Shown here piece by piece: positions 1-5,008 of a DNA stretch of 5,008 nt. Source of the stretch: Clostridiales bacterium (GTDB lineage: Bacteria; Bacillota; Clostridia; Peptostreptococcales; Anaerovoracaceae); contig JAAYHT010000226.1 in the NCBI GenBank assembly GCA_012735285.1, positions 1-5,008 on the forward strand. The letters are read 5' to 3'. The translations under genes and the position numbers were made by a program. Within the stretch, counting starts at the first letter, position 1, and every line of letters starts with the position of its first letter. The notes beneath the pieces are model-generated. The model had not been told where the DNA came from. It made no database searches and was given only the letters and a program-made list of their open reading frames with translations.

Positions 1-1
1 A

Positions 2-634
2 GACGGCGCCTCTATAATGATTGGAGGTTTTATGAGCTGCGGTACGCCGGAAATCCTCATCGATGCATTGGTTCGCAGAAATGTAAAAAACTTGACCATT
101 ATATGCAATGATGCAGGAGTTCCGGGAAGGGGAGTTGGAAAACTGTTATCTAACGGACAGATCAAAACCCTTATAGCATCTCATGTAGGTCTTAATCCAG
201 AGGTTGCTCAAAGAATGAACACAGACAATGAAGAAGAAAAACTGGAATGTATTCTTGTACCACAGGGAACTTTAGCTGAGCGTATCCGCGCAGGTGGAGC
301 AGGATTAGGCGGATTCCTCACACCTACAGGTGTTGGAACCATAGTAGCCGAAGGAAAACAGGTGCTTAACATAAATGGCAAGGACTATTTATTAGAACTG
401 CCATTGAGAGCTGACTTTGCTTTAATAAGGGGAAGTGTAACCGACAAGTTTGGAAATACCATTTACAATGGAACCACAAGGACCTTTAACCCGATGATGG
501 CTACTGCAGCCGACCACGTTATTGTCGGAACTTGCGAAATAGTTGAAATCGGAGAAATAGATCCTAACCACGTGGTGACTTCAGGTATATTCGTGGATAC
601 AATCGTTGGAGGTGAAAAACCGTGGGAGATATAA
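2..634 (+). CDS. Family I CoA-transferase subunit A (CtfA/AtoD-like), 5' end missing
   Basis: Alpha subunit of a heteromeric family I (3-oxoacid type) CoA-transferase, a cytoplasmic enzyme that moves CoA from an acyl-CoA to a free short-chain acid. The frame is open from base 2 and 210 residues are visible. The first visible residues, DGASIMIGGFMSCGTP (2-49), fit the subunit A signature (DG, two residues, three hydrophobics, GGF, three residues, GxP). This sits upstream of and around the ATG at 17, so that ATG is not the true start. In relatives of about 218-220 residues the motif begins near residue 17, so roughly 15 residues are lost beyond the window edge. A glycine-rich GGAGLGGFLTPTGVGT segment (about 295-342) and FNP further on (about 487-495) are also family-typical. 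Subunit B follows with a 13-nt overlap. Family is secure; the exact substrate (acetoacetate, butyrate, acetate or another acid) cannot be read from sequence alone. Confidence 0.93.
   Translation, partial: DGASIMIGGFMSCGTPEILIDALVRRNVKNLTIICNDAGVPGRGVGKLLSNGQIKTLIASHVGLNPEVAQRMNTDNEEEKLECILVPQGTLAERIRAGGAGLGGFLTPTGVGTIVAEGKQVLNINGKDYLLELPLRADFALIRGSVTDKFGNTIYNGTTRTFNPMMATAADHVIVGTCEIVEIGEIDPNHVVTSGIFVDTIVGGEKPWEI
608..613 (+). promoter_or_regulatory. Ribosome binding site for CoA-transferase subunit B
   Basis: GGAGGT lies 8 nt before a GTG codon at 622, inside the last codons of subunit A. It decides the GTG start of subunit B, because the protein that begins there has the expected N-terminus for the family and no ATG is better placed. 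Its position inside the upstream gene implies that translation of the two subunits is coupled. Confidence 0.85.
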
Positions 635-1275
635 GAGATTTTATTGCTAAGCGTGTTGCAAAAGAACTGCGGGATGGAGACGTGGTAAACCTGGGAATCG
701 GCCTTCCCACATTGGTGGCCAACCATATACCGGAAGGTGTAGATGTAGTATTCCAGTCAGAGAATGGCATAATGGGAATGGGACCTGCAGCTGAGCCCGG
801 AAAAGAAGATGTAGACATTATCAACGCAGGTGCTCAATACGTAACAGTATTACCCGGCGCAATGTTTTTCGACTCTGCTACTTCCTTTGGAATCATCAGA
901 GGAGGTCACGTAGACGTAACTGTTCTAGGTGCACTGCAGGTAGATAAGCATGGTAACCTTGCTAACTGGATTATTCCCGGAAAGATGGTACCCGGTATGG
1001 GTGGAGCTATGGACCTAGTAGTAGGAGCTAAAAAAGTTATCATAGCTATGCTGCATACACAAAAGGGAAATCATAAGATTTTAGAGGAGTGTACATTACC
1101 ATATACCGCTATTAATGTAGTTGATATGATAATAACAGAGATGGGTGTAATGGAAGTGACTCCTGAAGGCATCGTATTGACCGAGATAAATCCTGAATAC
1201 ACCCTTGATCAGGTAAAAGAAGCAACAGGATGTGAATTAATCATCAGCCCTGATTTAAAGGATATGGTAGTATAG
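622..1275 (+). CDS. Family I CoA-transferase subunit B (CtfB/AtoA-like)
   Basis: Beta subunit of the same CoA-transferase, 217 residues, close to the usual 215-221. It carries the catalytic residue: FQSENGIMGMG (residues 44-54) matches the subunit B signature, and Glu47 (codon 760-762) would form the glutamyl-CoA thioester intermediate. Other family landmarks are NLGIGLPT (23-30), the RGGHVDVTVLGALQVD region in mid-protein and the PGKMVPGMGGAMDLV segment. From memory, the mid and C-terminal parts resemble clostridial CtfB more than E. coli AtoA; this is not aligned. The start is GTG at 622, supported by the GGAGGT 8 nt upstream, and the gene overlaps subunit A by 13 nt, consistent with 1:1 production. 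No key residue is missing. The likely role is acid/CoA exchange in fermentation or in breakdown of acetoacetyl-CoA-yielding substrates; the upstream genes that could tell which are outside the window. Confidence 0.95.
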   Translation: MGDIRDFIAKRVAKELRDGDVVNLGIGLPTLVANHIPEGVDVVFQSENGIMGMGPAAEPGKEDVDIINAGAQYVTVLPGAMFFDSATSFGIIRGGHVDVTVLGALQVDKHGNLANWIIPGKMVPGMGGAMDLVVGAKKVIIAMLHTQKGNHKILEECTLPYTAINVVDMIITEMGVMEVTPEGIVLTEINPEYTLDQVKEATGCELIISPDLKDMVV

Positions 1276-1291
1276 ATTGATATAAAATATG

Positions 1292-1324
1292 AACGCACCC
1301 CTTAATTAAACAGGGGTGCGTTTT
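1292..1324 (+). terminator. Rho-independent terminator after the CoA-transferase genes
   Basis: AACGCACCCC (1292-1301) is perfectly complementary to GGGGTGCGTT (1313-1322). A flanking T1302-A1312 pair extends the stem to 11 bp with a 9-nt AT-rich loop. Four T residues (1321-1324) close it on the + strand, 16 nt after the subunit B stop codon. It sits in the 51-nt gap between two convergent genes, so the same hairpin may also stop transcription of the minus-strand operon. On that strand the trailing T-rich run is broken (TTCATATTTT), so termination there is probably weaker. Confidence 0.9.
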
Positions 1325-1326
1325 CA

Positions 1327-2718
1327 TTAATTCAGTACAATTTCATGGACAGCTTCTATCACATCGACCACATCGGAGCGCTTGACAAGGGATACAGGTT
1401 TTCCGTCAACCATTGCTAGACAGTGGGTACCGTCATATCGGTAGAGATCGATCTTGATTTTTGGCTCCTTTTTCATATCTAAATGAATCGTCAGGCTGAT
1501 CTCTAAACTATGCTTAGGTCTTTCATCGGTAAAGCTTTCTGCTTCAAGGCGTTCAAGGAAATACTTAAAGTCTTTGATATCTATCTCCTCTTCGTTATAA
1601 TAATAGGTCCTTTCATCATCTTTTTTCTCAGAATTAATGGTGTAGTTTCTACCTTCCAAAACAATGTCAATCTTTTGAATGTCTTTAAATTCTGCAGGAA
1701 GAACCTCTAGATGTCTCAGGGAGTTATAGGATGCATCCATAATATTTTTGTAGTCTTCGGATTTGATCTTATAAACAATCTTTGAGTTACCTACCCTTGC
1801 ATAGGCAGTAATCTCTTCCTCCTCTTCCTCATCATCCGAACTATCCCTTTCTTCCGGATCCCGGCTTACATGGAGTACAAAAGTCTCATCGACCTCTTCT
1901 CCCTCTTCATTTTCTGCAATATAATTCACAGTTAGGGTCAGCTCAGGATTATCCAAACCGTATTTTTCTAGCTCCTCAGCCTTCACCTTATAGGTCACAT
2001 AATCGGTTAGATCCGTATACCTAACATTGCGCAGATACTTCTCCACTCTGGAAGTATCTAGGGGGAGGCTCTTTCCACCCAGTTGGGCGAAGTAAACATC
2101 CTTGTCCCGATAGGAGTTATCGCTATCTTCCTCATATATAATCCTGTAGTTTTCAGCACCAGAAAAAACTATCTCTTTCACATTATCAAAGATTGGGGTC
2201 TGGTCATTGTCAATCAATTCCTTAAGCTCGGTACCATAGTAGTAGAGCGGATCATCTTTAACTAGATAGACATTTCCGTCTCCGATCGACACATAGCGCT
2301 GTTGGTCCATTTCGCTAAAATTACCAAGCAGGATCTCGTATGATTTATCTGTAGTTGTTAAGTTGATCCTACATATGGGATCCTTCAAACCATACTGACC
2401 ATAGTCCTTTACATCTTCAATTATGAAGGATACTCCGAATTGCTCAAAGACTCCTAATAGCCATTGGATTTTTTCCTGGTCAACTGGGAATTCATCGTCC
2501 TCATCATAAATCCATTCATCTTCTTTGTGGAAGGAAAGGGTTTGTGATTCATATTCCCACGAAAGGGCCTTTACTGTATCGCTAGGTATTTCCAGAATAA
2601 TCTCTTCACTGCTTCTGATCTTTTCTTTATGCTCTTCAAATCGGATAAGGGCAAATGTTGCAATGCAGGCAACAACTAAAATGCCCAGTAACATATAGAT
2701 CCTTTTAGATCGTTTCAT
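1327..2718 (-). CDS. Membrane-anchored DUF4340 protein of a Gld-like ABC transporter operon
   Basis: A 463-residue protein with a basic start (MKRSKR) and one hydrophobic segment (residues about 8-26); the rest is hydrophilic and presumably outside the membrane. Two YGLxxP motifs, YGLKDP (109-114) and YGLDNP (253-258), each followed by a beta-rich stretch ending in VYLV or VYKI, mark DUF4340 units. A third, diverged unit seems to fill residues 339-462. An acidic run (DDEEEEEE, 295-302) interrupts the second unit. A cysteine at 18 in a VVAC context resembles a lipobox, but hydrophobicity continues past it, so a plain membrane anchor is more likely. It is the last gene of the operon and overlaps the GldG gene by 14 nt, with its own AAGGAGGA 6 nt before the ATG. 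DUF4340 proteins commonly accompany GldG and ABC-2 permeases; their biochemical role is not known. Family call is firm, function is open. Confidence 0.85.
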   Translation of the reverse strand: MKRSKRIYMLLGILVVACIATFALIRFEEHKEKIRSSEEIILEIPSDTVKALSWEYESQTLSFHKEDEWIYDEDDEFPVDQEKIQWLLGVFEQFGVSFIIEDVKDYGQYGLKDPICRINLTTTDKSYEILLGNFSEMDQQRYVSIGDGNVYLVKDDPLYYYGTELKELIDNDQTPIFDNVKEIVFSGAENYRIIYEEDSDNSYRDKDVYFAQLGGKSLPLDTSRVEKYLRNVRYTDLTDYVTYKVKAEELEKYGLDNPELTLTVNYIAENEEGEEVDETFVLHVSRDPEERDSSDDEEEEEEITAYARVGNSKIVYKIKSEDYKNIMDASYNSLRHLEVLPAEFKDIQKIDIVLEGRNYTINSEKKDDERTYYYNEEEIDIKDFKYFLERLEAESFTDERPKHSLEISLTIHLDMKKEPKIKIDLYRYDGTHCLAMVDGKPVSLVKRSDVVDVIEAVHEIVLN

Positions 2719-4153
2719 TTTGCATCCTCCTTCTTCTCACAATCACAAGAATGCCGACAGCAAGGTATACAAGTGGGAATACTCCGATCATCAGCACTTT
2801 CAGCAATGAGGAAGTTGAATCGCTAATTGTCAAATACTCATAATCCAACGACTTGCTGCGGATGGCTATGGCCTCCCTTTCTCCTATTAGCGAAGACAGT
2901 GAATTCATAACCAGATCCACATTTGCACCTGATGAGTAGGCATTGTAATTATCATCTAGGAGGTTGGATGAGGCAAACCAAATAATCTGACCCTTATTGA
3001 AGTTTTCAATCGCCACCGCAAGGGTAAAGGGTCCGTCTATATCCCCCTCTTCCTTCTCAAAGCTTGAAAGACTGTAGCCGACAATCTTGCTGTAAGCGGA
3101 ATCTGAAGTGTGGAGCAGCTCGGTCACATTTCCGCTTGAACTATCTATAGTCAGCCCAGAAGAAACAGGCATGATGGGATAGTAATTTCCCTTGATAAGA
3201 GAATCTGTAATTTCATGGCTCTTCATATTGGGTAGTAGCACATAGGGTGCCCGGAAGGCATAGTGTTCCCTGCTCCCTTCTACCACGATGCCATCATTGA
3301 CTTTTACATCATAATCAGCTAATAAGCTATAAAGGTTTTCCAGAATACCATCTTCAGTGGGTCCTGCGATTACCAGAAGTTTTCCGCCCCCATCCACATA
3401 GTCTGCCAATAAATCTTTTTCTTCTTCAGAAATGTCACTGCTGGGTGCATAAATCATAAGGGCGCTTGCATCCTCTGGAATCGAATCTACCTTTAAAAGA
3501 GATAACTTTTCAACCTCAATATTTTCCTTATTAATCTTATCGCTGAAGGTTTCAGGAAGTTCCGCCTCGCCATGTCCCTCTAAAGCGTATAGCTTGGGCA
3601 GCTCATCAGTTGTGACATAATCTATGGCAGAGGTGATGGTTCCTTCCCCATCAAAGTATCTGCTACTGGATAAGGTGTACATGTTTGTTCTTTGAATATA
3701 TATATCATCGTAGCTAATATAGCGGCTGCGTTCTCCGCTTTCCACCACCAGGCTGTTGTTTTTAACCTCTTGATCGGTATACTGCTTAGCAAAGGTGGGG
3801 TAAACATCCGGATTTCTTTTGACGATCTCAATACGATCAGAAAGGCTATCATATTTGCCCAACAAGTTTTCGATAACTTCGTCTTCTTCACCGGACTGTA
3901 CGATCCAATATATTGTAACATCCTCTTTAAGTGCGTTTACCACCGCTTTTGTATTGCTGGTTATCGAATAGAGCTTGGAAGCACTCATATCATATTTAGT
4001 TAGCGGAGTTGGTAGAGCGGAGCTGAAAATGTTCACTACGATTAAAATAGCTAAAACAATCGCAGTCATGATCAGCGAATAGGATCCGCCACGGAAAGCA
4101 ATTTTGTTGCTTTCTTCTTTCCATGAAGACTTAAGGAGTTCAAATATTTTCAT
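2705..4153 (-). CDS. GldG-family ABC transporter auxiliary protein
   Basis: A 482-residue protein with a short cytoplasmic start, a membrane segment at about 25-46, a large domain presumably outside the membrane, a second membrane segment at about 449-472, and a basic tail (RRRRM). This two-anchor layout is typical of GldG and the ABC_transp_aux family. Family landmarks are YDMSASKLYSIT (54-65, the usual 'D-S-x-x-K-x-Y-S/T-L/I-S/T' entry to the domain), LEGHGE (191-196, normally TGHGE) and YVDGGGKLLVIAGP (252-265). GldG works with a GldF permease and a GldA ATPase in gliding Bacteroidetes, but homologues are widespread in non-gliding bacteria, where the substrate is unknown. The start ATG shares one base with the permease stop and has an AAAAGGAGGT 7 nt upstream. 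A role as the extracytoplasmic partner of the adjacent permease is inferred from context. No truncation or frameshift is seen. Confidence 0.88.
   Translation of the reverse strand: MKIFELLKSSWKEESNKIAFRGGSYSLIMTAIVLAILIVVNIFSSALPTPLTKYDMSASKLYSITSNTKAVVNALKEDVTIYWIVQSGEEDEVIENLLGKYDSLSDRIEIVKRNPDVYPTFAKQYTDQEVKNNSLVVESGERSRYISYDDIYIQRTNMYTLSSSRYFDGEGTITSAIDYVTTDELPKLYALEGHGEAELPETFSDKINKENIEVEKLSLLKVDSIPEDASALMIYAPSSDISEEEKDLLADYVDGGGKLLVIAGPTEDGILENLYSLLADYDVKVNDGIVVEGSREHYAFRAPYVLLPNMKSHEITDSLIKGNYYPIMPVSSGLTIDSSSGNVTELLHTSDSAYSKIVGYSLSSFEKEEGDIDGPFTLAVAIENFNKGQIIWFASSNLLDDNYNAYSSGANVDLVMNSLSSLIGEREAIAIRSKSLDYEYLTISDSTSSLLKVLMIGVFPLVYLAVGILVIVRRRRMQNETI
2725..2732 (-). promoter_or_regulatory. 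Ribosome binding site for the DUF4340 gene
   Basis: On the minus strand AAGGAGGA lies 6 nt before the ATG at 2718-2716. It falls inside the final codons of the GldG-family gene and fixes the start of the DUF4340 protein at that ATG. A second ATG within GGATGCA is in the GldG reading frame and is not a competing start. Confidence 0.85.
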
Positions 4154-5007
4154 TAGTTATACCTCCTTTTCTCAAGGGACTGCACAGACAAGAATAAAAA
4201 GAATACGATAAGGGTTAAGTAGTAGACTATTGAGGTCATGTCGAAAATCCCATTCACAAAGACATTAAAGCGTTCAAACAGGGATAATTTCTTCATGATG
4301 TCTGGAAGCAGGCCCTCAAGCTTGGTCATGTCAACATAGTAGGTTATCACAATTATAGCGATAAACACTATGGTGAATCCATAGGCCAAGTCGGTATTTT
4401 TCGTCACATAGCGGATGATGACAGCCAATGCAATGATAATTACACACATGGCTATGGCCGATCCCAAAGCTGTAGTAGATACATATTCTGATAGCCTGAC
4501 GCTGTAGTAATTAAGAAGAATTATCGCAATCCCGATACCTGCGGCAAATCCCTGATTCTCAGTTAGGGAGGATATAAATACCCCGAGGGCAAGCAGGGCG
4601 CTACCCATAATAAAGAAGGCGAGGATGGAGCCGTAGGATGTGGGTAGATAAACTTCGCCAAAGCGTGAGAAGATCAGCGGATATATACATATAATCAACA
4701 GCGGAATCAGATAGACCGTCAGCAGGGCAAAATATTTTCCAAGAACCACCTGGGTTGTGGTGATTGGAAGGGAGTAAAGCAGCTGGTCGGTCTTTTGTTT
4801 CCGTTCTTCTGCAATAACACGCATGGTTAAAATCGGCACGATTAATACGAATATAAGGTTGGAGAAATTGAGGACAAATTCAAAGTTGCTGACAGCTGCC
4901 TGCAGGTTATATAGTACAGCACCAATACCTACAAATGCCAGCAGGAAAGCGCCGAAAACATAAGCTGTTAAAGAGTGAAAATATATTTTCAATTCATGTT
5001 TTAACAC
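4153..5007 (-). CDS. ABC-2 type permease, GldF-like (start at window edge)
   Basis: Membrane subunit of an ABC-2 type transporter, 284 residues as drawn. Hydrophobic segments fall near 15-33, 48-61, 91-112, 125-148, 151-168, 180-198, 206-224 and 256-275; six to eight cross the membrane. The N-terminus (LKHELKIYFHSLTAYVF) is the usual short amphipathic 'KRELKxYFxSPxxYVF' entry of this family. After the second segment, MRVIAEERKQKTDQLL (62-77) followed by SLPITTTQVVLGK (79-91) is the conserved cytoplasmic loop thought to contact the ATPase. The C-terminus ends in SLEKRR, also typical of GldF-like permeases. The start drawn is a GTG at 5007-5005, one base from the window end; no ribosome binding site can be seen, so the real start could lie a few codons further upstream. 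The partner ATPase is not in the window and would be expected just upstream. The substrate is unknown; export or membrane-remodelling roles are both possible. Confidence 0.88.
   Translation of the reverse strand: MLKHELKIYFHSLTAYVFGAFLLAFVGIGAVLYNLQAAVSNFEFVLNFSNLIFVLIVPILTMRVIAEERKQKTDQLLYSLPITTTQVVLGKYFALLTVYLIPLLIICIYPLIFSRFGEVYLPTSYGSILAFFIMGSALLALGVFISSLTENQGFAAGIGIAIILLNYYSVRLSEYVSTTALGSAIAMCVIIIALAVIIRYVTKNTDLAYGFTIVFIAIIVITYYVDMTKLEGLLPDIMKKLSLFERFNVFVNGIFDMTSIVYYLTLIVFFLFLSVQSLEKRRYN
4161..4170 (-). promoter_or_regulatory. Ribosome binding site for the GldG-family gene
   Basis: On the minus strand AAAAGGAGGT lies 7 nt before the ATG at 4153-4151. It is a near-complete Shine-Dalgarno sequence located within the Lys-Arg-Arg codons at the end of the permease gene, so ribosomes finishing the permease are placed next to the GldG start (TAATG junction). 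Confidence 0.87.
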
Positions 5008-5008
5008 T

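Noticed and set aside
17..34. ATG at 17 (and ATG at 32) as possible starts of CoA-transferase subunit A
   Set aside because: The conserved DGxx...GGF signature begins at base 2, upstream of both, and the frame is open to the window edge; the real start lies outside the window.
463..824. Two minus-strand open frames (86-87 codons) across the CoA-transferase subunit A/B junction
   Set aside because: They are antisense to well-supported conserved genes, overlap each other in different frames, and their translations show no recognisable domain.
1813..1830. CTC/TTC-rich repeat as a possible slippage site or simple-sequence repeat
   Set aside because: The glutamate codons alternate GAG and GAA irregularly, so there is no pure tandem repeat, and the reading frame is intact on both sides.
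1510..2265. Two short hydrophobic plus-strand frames (66 and 60 codons) opposite the DUF4340 gene
   Set aside because: Their hydrophobic character arises from reading the complement of a Glu/Asp/Lys-rich gene; no start signals or promoter are evident.
3622..4003. Plus-strand frame of about 103 codons and minus-strand frame of 99 codons inside the GldG-family gene
   Set aside because: Both lie fully inside a conserved gene in other frames, without a convincing ribosome binding site or family features.

Overview
The window looks like a piece of a low-to-moderate GC Firmicutes genome, most likely an anaerobic clostridial-type organism. The grounds are strong AGGAGG-type ribosome binding sites, a short intergenic region, and a CoA-transferase pair that resembles the clostridial butyrate/acetoacetate enzymes (CtfA/CtfB). 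The organism assignment is an inference; there is no rRNA or other taxonomic marker here.

Left part (2-1275, + strand): the two subunits of a family I CoA-transferase. Subunit A has lost its first residues at the window edge. Subunit B starts with GTG and overlaps the end of subunit A by 13 nt. Both family signatures are intact, including the catalytic glutamate in the SENG motif of subunit B. The pair should move CoA between short-chain acids such as acetate, acetoacetate and butyrate. A strong intrinsic terminator at 1292-1324 closes this transcript.

Right part (1327-5007, - strand, convergent): three tightly packed genes read from right to left. They encode an ABC-2 type permease of the GldF kind, a GldG-family protein with one membrane anchor at each end and a large domain presumably outside the membrane, and a membrane-anchored DUF4340 protein. 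The permease stop and GldG start share one base (TAATG), and GldG overlaps the DUF4340 gene by 14 nt, so this is one translationally coupled operon. The ATPase that such a permease needs is not in the window; it would be expected just upstream, beyond position 5008. The set matches the 'Gld-like' ABC transporter layout (ATPase, permease, GldG, DUF4340), which is found in many non-gliding bacteria and whose substrate is unknown.

The most interesting point is in the DUF4340 protein. By eye it is built from three successive copies of one two-part module; the third copy has lost the YGLxxP signature and the second carries an acidic insertion. There are no RNA genes, mobile elements, CRISPR arrays or long non-coding stretches; the only intergenic gap is the 51-nt terminator region.
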